Of a DNA stretch of 12,537 bases, positions 1-9,800 are shown one piece after another. Source of the stretch: Clostridiales bacterium UBA1774 (GTDB taxonomy: Bacteria > Bacillota > Clostridia > Oscillospirales > Oscillospiraceae); the NCBI GenBank assembly GCA_002314635.1, contig DCGQ01000051.1, forward strand, positions 17,000-29,536, given 5' to 3'. The notes beneath the pieces were generated by a model. That model was given only the letters and a program-made list of their open reading frames with translations. It did not search any database and had not been told where the DNA came from. The translations under genes were made by a program, and so were the position numbers. The first letter of the stretch is position 1; each line of letters starts with the position of its first letter.

Positions 1-1
1 C

Positions 2-3000
2 ACCTATCTGCTGATCGAGCAGCCGGAGGAGGAGCCCGTGCTGCTGGCCATCGGCTCCGGAATGCGGACCGAGGCCACCTCCGTGGTAAACGAGAACACC
101 CTGCATGAGATCGAATACTGTGCCATCGAGGACGGCCTGATGCTGATGGACAACGGCCAGAACAGCGTAGGCATCGGCGGCATTGAGGTGCAGGACAAGG
201 GCAAAACCCATATCATTCCCGTAAACGCCGTTTCCGAGGACCGGGACGCCATCGTGGAGGTGGAGTATTTCGGCGCGGAAAAGAGCTGCGAGGAGCTGTC
301 CAGGATGCTGACCGTGACGGACGCTGACGGCGAAGCACTGAAGCTGCCCGGCTCCGGTGCGGATTACACCGTGAATGTGGGCGATATGCAGAACCCGGCA
401 GAAGGGAATACCGCCTTTAAGCAGGAGCAGGTCACTACGGACGGGGTAAACCGTCATCTGGTCTACCTGTTTATTCCCCGCAGCATGTTCGAAGGCGTGG
501 ATACCATTACCCTGAAATCCGAGAACGAACGGATCGAGACCCGGCTGCTCAGCACCCCCATTGCCCCCTCGGTGGAAAGCGTTTCCGTTACCGGTTATGA
601 CCGGGCGGCAGCGGAGGACACCGATTTTGCGGTAACGGTGCAGGTGGATCACCCGGCAGAGGGCGATACCGTGAATCTGTACCTGACGAAGGAACCCATG
701 GGAACCCAGCCGGAGACGCATGTGGACGAAAACGGAAACGAGTATCAGGTCACGGAGGCCAATGATCCGGGTCTTATGGTGTTCCAGGCGCTGCCGGTGG
801 AAATCAGTCCCGACGGAAAGACCGGCTCCGTGACCCAGAGCATCGACCTGACTCAGATCGAGCACAACGGGATCGGCGATGTCCGCTCCGTGCTGGAATC
901 CGGCGAGTACTATATCCGGGCGGAGCTGAAGGGCGATACGGCCTATACGGCGCAGGTGTCACAGACGACCATCGTGATGCATGACCCGCTGGCCCCCAAA
1001 AACCCGGTGTCCAATGTGAAGCTGGAGACCGCCGGAAACGGCTATTTCAACCTGAGCTTTGACAGAGTAAGCGACGCCACCAGCTACCGCTTCGATTTCC
1101 TGGATGAAAACGGCGATGTGTACGATTATTACAACGGACTGGTCTTTGAGGCGGCAGATCTGGAGGATTACCTGAGCGCAGACGGCAGCCGGTATGAAAA
1201 CCTCCGTCTGGGCGGCTGGACGCAGAACGGTCAGCCGGTTTTGGACGAGGACGGCAATATGGTTCTGGATGCGGACGGCAATATCCTGCTGACGGAATCC
1301 AGACCCAGCGGTCTTGAGATCGGAAAAACCTATCAGGTCAGCGTCTATGCGGCAAAACAGGACGAGAACGAAACCTATCATTACGCGGTGCCGGTGCGTA
1401 ACGGCGTGAATACGCTGCTGCCGGTTCCGGTGAAACCCTCGGTTACAAATATTTACCAGATCGGGACGGAGCAGCTGCTGACGACCTTCGGTTCCTCCAT
1501 GCCTGCGGCGGCACGGTATCTGACCGTGAACGAGCAGCAGCCGGTGCTTTATATCGGCACCGATGTGGACGCTTCGGTGGAGGCGTGGATCGGAGACGAG
1601 TGCTATGGCACGGTGGACGCGAACGGCAGGCTGTCGCTGGATCGCCTGACCTCCGACGGGTGCTTCTGCATCGAACTGCGGGCCACCAACAAGGCGACCA
1701 AAGACCTGTCTGTGACCATCCTTTATCTGACCATTGACACCATTGCACCCACGCTGCTGATCACCAGTCCGGAAACCGAGAACAGCTATCCCTTCAGCAA
1801 GGGCGTGGTGCTCAGCGGCCAGACCACGCCGGATTCCGACCTGACCGTGGAATACGACGGCAAGGAAACCGGCATCGCCGTGGGCGAGGACGGCAGCTTC
1901 TCCGTGACCCTGTACCCCTCCGGAAAACTGCCCTCTGTGCAGTACACGCTTCGCTCTCGGGATCAGGCGGGAAATGAGGACTGTGCCAAGCTCACCGTGG
2001 TGAACAGCGAGTATTCCGCACCGGTGGGACTGGTGCTGCGAAAGCTGCCCCAGATGAAGCAGGGCGAACAGAAAACCGTGGAAGCGTTCCTGCGCTACGG
2101 CGCCGGCTATCAGACGGACGGCGACGGAAACTATGTGCTGGACGAAAACGGAAAGAAGATCGTCCTGTTCCGGGAAGTACCCATGACTGAGGAAGAACGG
2201 GCAAATCTGCGTTTCGACATCATGACCGGCGAGGGCGTCACCGTGACGGAGGACGGAACGGTGAGAGCAGTGACTGCCGGGAAGGCTGCCATTGTGACCG
2301 CCGAATACCCGGTAAACGATACCACCACGCTGATCGCATATCTGGCGGTTTCCGTGGGGGACAGCAACGCGGACAGCGGCAGCGGCTCCGATTCGGGCAG
2401 CGGAAACAGCGGCAGCGGCAGCAGCGGCTCCGGTTCCGGTTCAGGTTCCGGCGGCGGAAGCAGCTCCGGTTCGGATTCCGGCAGCGGTTCCGGCAGCGGC
2501 AGCCAGTCCGGGAAGAACAGCGACGAGACCGTGGAAATCGTGGTCAACAACCAGTCCGGGAAGGCGGAGCTGGACGGGAACGGCGTGGTCAGCATCACGG
2601 TTGACCGGGAATCCAGTTCCGAATCCGAAAAGACCCTTCGGGTGGAGACAGCCTATGACGGCGCAGCCGGTTATCGGCTCAGCGTGGAGGAGTCGATGGC
2701 ATCCGCACTGAAAAAATCCAATGCCGCTCCCGCCATCGAACTGAAAACGCCGCTGGCGTCCCTTTCACTGGCACCGACCATGCTGACCGGAGAGGCAGTG
2801 GAGATCACCGCGGCCTACAGCGACGCAAAGACCACGGCAGCGGCCAATGCGGCAGCCAAGCGGCTGGGCGTGACACTGGCGGATAACGGTCAGGGCGTGA
2901 CCGTGACCATGGAGGGCGTTTCCATCCCCAATGGTCAGTCGGCAGCGTGCAGCGTCCGGATCCCGGAGGGCGTGCCGGTGAAGGCTGTGACCGCAGTCCT

Positions 3001-3682
3001 GTTTATTGATCAGGAGGGCAACTGCACGAACCTGCCGTGGAAGGTGAACATGGACGGCAGCACCGCCTATGCGGATGTGGTCCTTCCTGAAAACGGCACG
3101 GTGGTATTTGCCTCCGCAAAGGTGCATTTTGACGATGTCCCGTCCGGCCACTGGGCTGCCGGGTACATTGAAAAGGCGGCGGAAAAGCTGATCGTACAGG
3201 GAAGGGGCAACAATCAATTTGCACCTGCGGCCAATGTGACCCGCGCGGAATTCCTGACGATCCTGCTTCGCTGCGCCGGTCTCATGACGGCGGATACCGT
3301 GTCTGTTTCGTATCAGGATGTGAAGGATACGGACTGGTATGCAAGAGCCATCGAAATCGGCACAAATCTGGGCATTTTCAAGGGTTCGGACGGACTGGCA
3401 CGACCCAATGACAGCATTACCAGACAGGAGAGCATGGTTCTGGTGGGCCGCGTTCTGGAGCTGGCGGGCATTTCTTCTGCCGGGGCCGACCCGGCGGTGC
3501 TGAAAGCCTTCTCCGACAGCGGGGATGTGGCAGCGTGGGCCGAGAGCGAAGTCTGCACCTGCGTGGCCAGCGGCATCATCGTCGGCTCCGACGGAAAGCT
3601 GCTGCCGAAGAACAAGATCACCCGTGCGGAAGCCGCCACCATCGCGGTGCGGCTGGAAGAATACATGATCAACCATAAGTAA
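2..3682 (+). CDS. Large SLH-anchored surface protein with Ig/FN3-like domains (5' truncated)
   Basis: The frame is open to the left edge. A GTG at 38 is a valine codon inside the gene rather than the start, because in-frame codons without a stop (T-Y-L-L-I-E-Q) precede it. The visible part is 1226 residues; residue numbers here count from base 2. In order I see an unassigned beta-rich N-terminal portion (about 1-325), a fibronectin III-like domain (about 329-477), a further beta domain, an Ig-like domain (about 584-672), a Big_2-like domain (about 675-786), a Ser/Gly linker (792-837), a pre-SLH beta domain and three SLH domains ending at the C-terminus. SLH domains tether proteins non-covalently to pyruvylated wall polymer, so the protein is expected at the cell surface. 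No protease, glycosidase or other catalytic motif was seen. The signal peptide must lie upstream of the window. The anchor resembles that of the next gene, so the two are probably functionally paired. The exact role (adhesin, S-layer component or glycan binder) cannot be fixed from sequence. Confidence 0.93.
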   Translation, partial: TYLLIEQPEEEPVLLAIGSGMRTEATSVVNENTLHEIEYCAIEDGLMLMDNGQNSVGIGGIEVQDKGKTHIIPVNAVSEDRDAIVEVEYFGAEKSCEELSRMLTVTDADGEALKLPGSGADYTVNVGDMQNPAEGNTAFKQEQVTTDGVNRHLVYLFIPRSMFEGVDTITLKSENERIETRLLSTPIAPSVESVSVTGYDRAAAEDTDFAVTVQVDHPAEGDTVNLYLTKEPMGTQPETHVDENGNEYQVTEANDPGLMVFQALPVEISPDGKTGSVTQSIDLTQIEHNGIGDVRSVLESGEYYIRAELKGDTAYTAQVSQTTIVMHDPLAPKNPVSNVKLETAGNGYFNLSFDRVSDATSYRFDFLDENGDVYDYYNGLVFEAADLEDYLSADGSRYENLRLGGWTQNGQPVLDEDGNMVLDADGNILLTESRPSGLEIGKTYQVSVYAAKQDENETYHYAVPVRNGVNTLLPVPVKPSVTNIYQIGTEQLLTTFGSSMPAAARYLTVNEQQPVLYIGTDVDASVEAWIGDECYGTVDANGRLSLDRLTSDGCFCIELRATNKATKDLSVTILYLTIDTIAPTLLITSPETENSYPFSKGVVLSGQTTPDSDLTVEYDGKETGIAVGEDGSFSVTLYPSGKLPSVQYTLRSRDQAGNEDCAKLTVVNSEYSAPVGLVLRKLPQMKQGEQKTVEAFLRYGAGYQTDGDGNYVLDENGKKIVLFREVPMTEEERANLRFDIMTGEGVTVTEDGTVRAVTAGKAAIVTAEYPVNDTTTLIAYLAVSVGDSNADSGSGSDSGSGNSGSGSSGSGSGSGSGGGSSSGSDSGSGSGSGSQSGKNSDETVEIVVNNQSGKAELDGNGVVSITVDRESSSESEKTLRVETAYDGAAGYRLSVEESMASALKKSNAAPAIELKTPLASLSLAPTMLTGEAVEITAAYSDAKTTAAANAAAKRLGVTLADNGQGVTVTMEGVSIPNGQSAACSVRIPEGVPVKAVTAVLFIDQEGNCTNLPWKVNMDGSTAYADVVLPENGTVVFASAKVHFDDVPSGHWAAGYIEKAAEKLIVQGRGNNQFAPAANVTRAEFLTILLRCAGLMTADTVSVSYQDVKDTDWYARAIEIGTNLGIFKGSDGLARPNDSITRQESMVLVGRVLELAGISSAGADPAVLKAFSDSGDVAAWAESEVCTCVASGIIVGSDGKLLPKNKITRAEAATIAVRLEEYMINHK
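986..1432 (+). other. Fibronectin type III-like domain region
   Basis: This segment opens with a Pro-rich entry (PLAPKNPVSNVKLE), continues with a strand pattern typical of FN3 (FNLSFDRVSDATSYRFDF) and closes with Y-x-V-S-V-Y-A (YQVSVYAAK), the usual FN3 end strands. It is longer than the normal domain of about 90 residues because a loop between about 1120 and 1310 carries an insertion with a Gly/Asp/Asn-rich motif. The fold assignment rests on pattern only. Confidence 0.55.
1751..2017 (+). other. Bacterial Ig-like domain
   Basis: The entry IDTIAPTLLITSP, the middle VLSGQTTPDSDLTV and GEDGSFSVTL, and the end YTLRSRDQAGNE form the familiar signature of bacterial Ig-like repeats in surface proteins: P-x-hydrophobic start, S-G-x-x-x-P-x-x-x-V, G-x-F-x-V and final D-x-A-G-N. 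Its job is probably structural, spacing the outer part of the protein away from the wall anchor. Confidence 0.65.
2024..2358 (+). other. Big_2-like Ig domain with inserted loop
   Basis: The segment starts with PVGLVLRKLPQMKQGEQKTV and ends with TVTEDGTVRAVTAGKAAIVT followed by a last beta strand. The G-T-V-x-A-x-x-x-G-x-A-x-I-x-A ending is the hallmark of Big_2 (intimin/invasin-type) domains. A loop around 2108-2200 is longer than usual and contains paired D-G-D-G-N / D-E-N-G motifs like those in the FN3-like domain upstream. The role is probably structural or in adhesion. Confidence 0.65.
2375..2512 (+). repeat. Ser/Gly low-complexity linker
   Basis: About 46 residues are almost only Ser and Gly with a few Asp, one Asn and one Gln. 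Codons are mixed (AGC, TCC, TCG; GGC, GGT, GGA, GGG), so the tract is degenerate at DNA level although repetitive in protein. It separates the Ig-like outer part from the pre-SLH/SLH anchor and most likely acts as a flexible, possibly glycosylated, hinge through the wall. Glycosylation is inference. Confidence 0.85.
2513..3127 (+). other. Pre-SLH beta domain
   Basis: About 205 residues between the Ser/Gly linker and the first SLH domain are predicted beta-rich. They include ETVEIVVNNQSGKAELDG, SITVDRESSSESEKTLRVET, GVTVTMEGVSIPNG and VLPENGTVVFASAKVHF. The next gene has a positional counterpart (residues about 2469-2674) between its linker and SLH triplet. I do not recognise a named family; it may be an oriented spacer or part of the wall-binding unit. 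Confidence 0.5.
3128..3667 (+). other. Three SLH domains (wall anchor)
   Basis: Three repeats begin at F-D-D-V (3128), Y-Q-D-V (3311) and F-S-D-S (3509). Each shows the SLH pattern of a helix with W or WY (HWAAGYI, DWYARAI, AAWAESEV), a G-hydrophobic-hydrophobic-x-G turn (LIVQGRG, LGIFKGSDG, GIIVGSDG) and the polymer-binding motif as T-R-A-E, T-R-Q-E and T-R-A-E. Three SLH units normally make one trimeric pseudo-symmetric wall-binding prong. The gene ends about five codons after the last unit, as is usual for C-terminal anchors. Confidence 0.95.
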
Positions 3683-3689
3683 GATTCGC

Positions 3690-3722
3690 GCCATGAAACC
3701 GTCCTGCAGGCGGTTTCATGGC
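3690..3722 (+). terminator. Intergenic 12-bp hairpin, weak terminator
   Basis: Arms GCCATGAAACCG (3690-3701) and CGGTTTCATGGC (3711-3722) are perfect complements around a 9-base loop, starting seven bases after the stop codon of the upstream gene. Only three T residues (3726-3728) follow, so this is not a classic intrinsic terminator. It may terminate partially, mark an mRNA 3' end after processing, or stabilise the upstream message while allowing read-through into the next gene. Confidence 0.55.
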
Positions 3723-3764
3723 ACATTTCCGGAAACGAAAGAAAGCCGATTTGAAATGAGATAC

Positions 3765-3770
3765 AAGGAG
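3765..3770 (+). promoter_or_regulatory. Ribosome binding site of the 2860-residue gene
   Basis: AAGGAG lies seven bases before ATG 3778, an ideal spacing. It fixes the start of the large gene together with the signal peptide that follows. No convincing -35/-10 pair is visible in the 95-base gap, so transcription may come from the upstream gene through the hairpin. Confidence 0.9.
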
Positions 3771-3777
3771 TGTCGCT

Positions 3778-3864
3778 ATGAGAAAGACGATTTCCAGTAT
3801 ACTTCTGGCTGCGTTTCTCCTGATGCTGTGCGGGTTTTCGCTGCAAAGCGAAGCCGGCGCGGCA
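3778..3864 (+). other. Sec signal peptide
   Basis: The basic start M-R-K is followed by a hydrophobic core (ISSILLAAFLLMLCGFSL) and a cleavage region S-E-A-G-A-A-P. Cleavage is likely after A-G-A or A-A (residue 28 or 29). Cys18 sits in L-M-L-C, which lacks the small residue before cysteine required by a lipobox, so this is a type I rather than a lipoprotein signal. Confidence 0.9.
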
Positions 3865-6800
3865 CCCGACCTGTGGACAGACCAGGTGACGCTGACCCAA
3901 GATACGGCGGACAAACAGAAAAGTCAGACAGACGACTGCTCATGGTATACCCGAAATGATACGCTGGTAAGCTTTAATATCACCTCGGCGGAACAGCTTG
4001 CCTCCGTAGCAAAGCTGGTGAACAATGGTTATCAGAAACCCTCCGAAAGCGGAACCGGCTATGATACCGTGTTCCCGGACTTCGCAGACAAGGTTCTGCT
4101 GATCCCGGATGATCTTGACCTGAGCGGTCACGATTGGGTGCCCATCGGTACGGAGGCACATCCCTTCCGCGGCAACCTTCTGGGCGTCGCGGACGGTGAT
4201 ACCGGCACCTATCCCACCATCAGCGGCCTTCGCGTGACCTCGGACAGCGCGGCTGCCGGACTTTACGGCCTTCTGGGCTGTGTGGACTCCGTGAAGAATC
4301 AGGAGGCCGGAATCAGCTGCCTGACCGTTTCCGGTGAGATCACGATCTCCTCCGGCTCCGGGATAGCAGGCGCATTTGCCGGTAAGATCACCGGCGTGGA
4401 AACGCCCCTTTCCAACCTGACTGCCGATGTGACCATTACCGCCGATACCACGGGGGATGTGGTCATCGGCGGCATCGCAGGGGATGTGAGCAATCCCTCT
4501 CTGCTGTGCTGCACGAATCAGGGCGCTGTCAGCGTGCTGAACGCGGCGAAGGCGGATGTGGGCGGTCTGTGCGGCATTGCGAGAAATGCGGTCATCACCG
4601 TCAACGCCTCGGATGGCGTGACGGAAAACCGCGGTGTGCTGCAGGTAAAAGCGGGGACCGCCAATGTGGGCGGCATCATCGGCAGTCTGCCCGGTGAAGG
4701 CGGCAACACGCTGGCAGTCAGCTCCAAGTCCCGGTCCAGCGGCAGCGGCGCAGAGTATCAGGTGGACAATAACGCGGCGTTCCTTGTGAGTCTGGGCGAC
4801 CTGACGGTGGAAGCCTCTGTTTCCGCCAATGTGGGCGGCATCATCGGACGCAGCGACATCGCCGTTAATCTGGATCATGCGGCCTTTATCCGGAATATCA
4901 CCGTGACCGGCAGCGGAAATGCCTGTGTAGGCGGCATTCTGGGCGGTCAGTACGGGGACAGCACGGCAGTGCTGGATCATGGCAGCTTTACCACCGGAAT
5001 TGTTCTGAAGGACAGCAAAAACCGGGAAATGCTGCGGGAGACCGGTATCGCGGCGAAAATCTCCGTCACGGTGGACGGAACAAGCTATGTGGGCGGCATC
5101 TGCGGCTATGCGGAGCGGCTGACAATGGCTGCACCCTTCGCAGGCTGCGAGAGCGGGAATAAAACCGGAACGGTTTCGATTCAGGTGAAGTCCGAAGCGG
5201 GCGCTGTGGGCGGCATTGCGGGCTGCGTGAAAAGCGGCACTGTGGCCGTCACGGCGGAGGAAGAAGCACAGGTATACCGGCTGGCGGTTTCGGCGGAAAA
5301 TGCGGCCGCCGTGGGCGCTGTTCTGGGTGACGCGGTGCTGACGCAGGACTTCCATGCAGCAGGCCGCAGCGGAGACAAGGCACAGGACATTACCGTTTCC
5401 GCGGTAAACTGCGGAAATGTAGGCGGATTCATAGGTGTGCTGCAGACGGAAAACCAAGTATTCCTGACTGCGGATCACATCAGCATTTCTACGGAGGATT
5501 CCAGTGCCGCCATCGGCGGCGCGGTGGGCACGGTGACAAAGTGCGGGGATATCACGCTGACGGTATCCCAAGTTACCGTAGAGGCGGCAGACGCGGAGCA
5601 CTGTGCCATCGGCGGCGCAGCGGGTGTGAATCACCTGAGCGGCATCCTGACGGTGACGGACGGCGCGGCGGACACACAGGCGCAGCTTACCCTGCGCTTT
5701 GACGGCAGCGAAAGCGCAGTGGGCGGCATGATCGGCGAAAACCATCAGGCATATTCGGATGTGTCCCTGCGGCTCGCGGACTGTAAGATCAACATGACCG
5801 TTTCCGGCAGCAAATGCGACGTGGGCGGCGTGATCGGCGAAAGCTTCGCTGTGCTGGACGGAGGCTGGTCCAGAGAAACGCCGGATCAGCGGATCTCCCT
5901 GAACGACATCAGCGTGACCTCCACGCTGACGGAGTCCAACATCGGCGGCGCGGCGGGCTTGCTCCACGGCAGCATGAAGGGTGTGGAAGTGCAGCGGCTG
6001 AAAATTGCCCAGAAGGGAACCGGCAGTCAGGTGGGCGGTCTGGCAGGCCGCAGCGAACAGAGCATCTGCAACGCGGCTCTGTTCAGCGCGGAAATCTCGC
6101 TGGACGGCGCGGACAATACGGCGGGCGGCGCGGCTGGCGTTTATCTGGCCGATGTGACACCGGCTAATGTGACGATTCTGGACAGCAAAATCATCAACCG
6201 GGCAGCAGGTTCGATCATCGGCGGCTTCGCCGGTGAGAATCGGGGCCTGATTCGGAATCTCAGCAGCGCAGACGGCATGGATATCCGACTGATGAAGGCA
6301 GACCGGGTGGTTGCAGGCGGTCTGGTGGGCAGCAACAGCGGCGAAATCGACGCGGCGGCCACCGCTGCCCGGATCACCATGCCCAATGCCAACAACAGCG
6401 CCCTGTCCGGGTTCCGCATCGGCGGTCTTGTGGGTGAAAACACGGCGGCCGGTTCGATCCGCTATTCCCTCCGGGATACGGCCATCGCACTGGACGGAAA
6501 CGGAACGGCGGAGCAGTCCGGCGCGCTGGGCGGCCTGATCGGCCGGAACGCCGGTCTGGTGGAAAACTCCTATGCGGCCTGTGAGCTTTCCACCGGGAAT
6601 CTGGGCAATGTGTATACCGGCGGTCTTATCGGTGAAATGAAGGGCGGCAGCGTCCGTAACTGCTATACGGGGGATTTCCGACTGACGGCAGCGGCGGATC
6701 AGGCATGGCTGGGCGGCTTCCTGGGCTGGTATCAGGACGGCACGGTGGAGAACTGCTACTCGGCCATGGAGGTGGTCGGCGCGGAGCTGGACAGAGGCGG

Positions 6801-9800
6801 CGCATTTTTCGCCTGCTACGACAGCACGGATCGGGAGCTTTCCGAGTTCAGCGACTGCTTCTTTATTCAGAAGAAAAACACCGTCAACAGCGGCCTGAAA
6901 GCCGCTGCAACCGGCAGTTATCTGGAATTTGAGGAGTACCCGGAAGCACTGCGGGCCATGGTTCCGGAGCAGCTTGCGGACAGCGGGGAAGGCACCGTTG
7001 CATTCCGCCGCTATGTGGACGGAAAATGGGATTTTGAGAATGTCTGGCGCTTTGACAGCATGGTTGGGGAGATCGGCTATGCTTATCCGCTGCTGCGGAT
7101 GGAGCTGCCAGCAGGCAGCGTGACCGGACGAATGGATTTGTCCTGGTATACCGACCATGTGAAGCAGGTCCAGGCGCAGCAGGAGGACGGCTTCCATCTA
7201 ACCAGCGAGACCGATCTAACGGGGTTTGCGGCGCTGGTGAACGGCTATGTGATGGGTCTGAACGCGGTGGATTTCGCAGGTCAGACCGTGTATCTGGACT
7301 GCGCCGTTTCCCTGCAGGCCAGCGACTGGAACGCAATCGGCGACCGGAGCGACTTCGCCTTTGCGGGCAGCTTTGACGGGCAGGAAAAGCAGATTTCCGG
7401 ACTGTGGGATGCTGCGGATCACGCGGCGGGTCTGTTCGGTTACACGGGCGCTGCGGCAGAGCTCCGGAATGTGAGGCTGCAGGCGCTCTGCGTGGAAAGC
7501 AAATACGGCGCGGCTGCTGCGGCTGCGGCGTACCATGGCGGCAAAATGCAGAATGTGACGGTCACATTGGAGAACCATGCCGCCATCCGGGGCGGCACCT
7601 ACGCGGGCGGCATCGCCGGGCGCAGCACCGGCAGCATTGCACAGGTCTCAGTTGTGGGTCAGAATGTGGTGATCACCGCAGCAAAGGCCGGCGGCATTGC
7701 GGGTGAAAGCAGCAAGGACATTTCGGACGCGGCGGTCACGCTGACCGATGGCGTCATCGGTTCTGCAGCGACCGACTATGCAGGCGGTATCGCAGGCAAA
7801 TCCGGCGCTGCGCTGACCGGCAGTCTGTCTGCCTCCGCCACGGTGCAGGGCAAAAAAGCAGGCGGCATCGTAGGCGAGGGTGTGACCCTGACGGCGACGA
7901 CGGCGGAGGTTACGGGCCGGATCATCGGCACGGACTATGCCGGCGGCATCGCGGGAATCCTCAGCGGCGGCGTGGAAGCGGAGCACCTGACGGTGTATGC
8001 GGAAAACGGCATCACGGGCGAAGGCTTCAGCGGAGGCATTGCAGGAAAAGTATCGGCAGCCATCGCGGCGGAGATGATCCGGGTGGAAGCCGCATCCGTC
8101 AGCGGTGCCTGCTCCGGCGGTATCGCAGGCCAGGGCATGACCCTGACGGTGACGACGGCGGAGGTTATGGGCAAGATCATCGGCACGGACTATGCAGGCG
8201 GTATCGCGGGTAAGATCGGCAGCATCACCGATACGGCGCTGATCTGCAGCGGTACGATTTCCGGTCAGGGCCGGGTCGGCGGCATGGCAGGCTGCGTTAC
8301 CGGGTCGCTGCTGCGAAGCTCGCTGGACGGACGGAAATCCGCCCGGGTCTGCGGCGGAGCCTTTGTGGGCGGCGCTGCCGGTGAGTATTCCGGAACCGAA
8401 CTGGACGGAAGTATCCGGCTCAGTGAGATTTCCGTGAAGGATGTGGAGATTCGAACCGATAACACCGATACGGCGGCCTGTGCGGGCGGCCTGTTCGGTG
8501 CGCTGGACAAGGCATTTCTGACGGAAAGCACGCTGGAAGGCGTGACCGTGGAGGCAAAGGGCAATCAGGCGGACACCATGATCGGCGGCATTGCGGGTCA
8601 GGTGACAGACAGCATCCTCAGCGGTGTTTCCGCTGAAAACGGAACGGTTCGCGCCCGGTGTACGGGAAATGTATACATCGGCGGCGCGGCAGGTCAGCTG
8701 ACGGTCAGCAGCAATGCAGACAGAACATGGAAAACGGAGCCGACGGCGATTCTGGGCGCGTATCAGGGTCTGGATCGGGTTTCCCTGTCTGCCGTGACGG
8801 TCAGCACAGACAGCGGCGTTTCCAATGAGGCGAAGACCCGGTATCTGACGGGGAAGGAAGCGTATGCGGGCGGTCTGGTGGGCTGCCTGAACGGCGGCTC
8901 GGTGTATCACTGCACCGTGTCCGGCGGAGTCCTTGCCGCAGCGGGGTATCAGAACCTGTATGTCGGCGGCGCTGCGGGCAGAGCGGCAGACGCTTATCTG
9001 GTGGACAATACGGTTGACTGCGCGGTGACGGCGGAAAATGCGCTGCGGCTCTATGCCGGCGGCTTTGTCGGAGAACTGGCGAGCAGTACGGCCCGGTATG
9101 ACCGGACGGAAAATGAACTGACGCTGGCCCTGCACGTGGGCAGCTCCAAAGCACCCATCCTGTATGCCGGCGGCTTTGCAGGCAATATTCTGGGAACAAC
9201 GGAGAACCAGCTGCGGGATAACAGCGCTGTTACGAAGCTCAGCGCCGAGAACGACCATCTGAACGGCATCATTTACGCCGGCGGCTTCGCCGGTCTGGCA
9301 GGGTATGATCAGAAGGCCGTGAGCCTGATCGCCTGTACGGCGGAGGCGGAACTGTCTGTGCGCTCTGAGGACGGCGGCGTGCCGGTGGGCGCGGATACCT
9401 ATGTGGGCGGCTTGATCGGGCAGCTCTATACCGGAACCATCGAAAGCTCCTATGCAAGGAGCAATGTGAGCGCCAATGTGTGTGCCAGAGCCAGAAGCGG
9501 CGGCTTCGCAGGCTCCATCAGCGAGAATGCGGCTGCGGTGAACTGCTTCGTGGTAGGAGATACCGTGAAGGCGCACGGGGATTCCTCCTTCTGCGGCGGC
9601 TTTGTGGGCGAGTGCAGAGGCAAAATCTCCGCCGTTTACGCGGATGTCGCTGATGTGCAGGGCGACGGGGACTATGTAGGTCCCATCGCCGGTCTGATGC
9701 ATGACATTTCGAATATGGAATATGCCTACAGCGAGGGTCTGACGGACGGCACACAGCCAGAGGGCTTTGACTTTACTACCGAGAACAGCAAGTGGGCGTA

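Noticed and set aside
38..40. GTG at 38 as start of the first gene
   Set aside because: The frame continues upstream to the window edge without a stop, no ribosome-binding site precedes it, and no signal peptide follows, though a wall-anchored protein needs one.
2765..3694. A 309-codon minus-strand open frame opposite the first SLH triplet
   Set aside because: The sense strand encodes unmistakable SLH repeats; the antisense product shows no known motif.
3823..3831. Lipoprotein signal at L-M-L-C (Cys18) of the giant protein
   Set aside because: The residue before Cys is Leu, whereas a lipobox needs a small residue (Gly, Ala or Ser). A type I cleavage site A-G-A-A follows.
3693..3959. An 88-codon plus-strand frame starting inside the intergenic hairpin
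   Set aside because: It starts within the hairpin arm, has no ribosome-binding site, and mostly overlaps the signal peptide region of the large gene in another frame.
3940..7197. A 1085-codon open frame on the minus strand inside module 1
   Set aside because: It is exactly in register with the sense codons, so its stops would be sense TTA, CTA and TCA. These codons are rare in this GC-rich gene, and the frame ends at a sense TCA (3940) and beyond a sense CTA (7198). The product has no recognisable domain and no ribosome-binding site, while the sense strand encodes a clear repeat protein.
7510..7530. Seven-alanine run as a slippage-prone microsatellite
   Set aside because: The codons alternate GCG and GCT irregularly, and the position matches alanine-rich first rungs in the other modules, so it is better explained as a variant repeat unit.
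7606..8292. CRISPR-like or transposon repeat because of regular spacing
   Set aside because: The periodicity of about 84 bases is in frame, is carried by protein motifs, and has no invariant DNA repeat or unique spacers.
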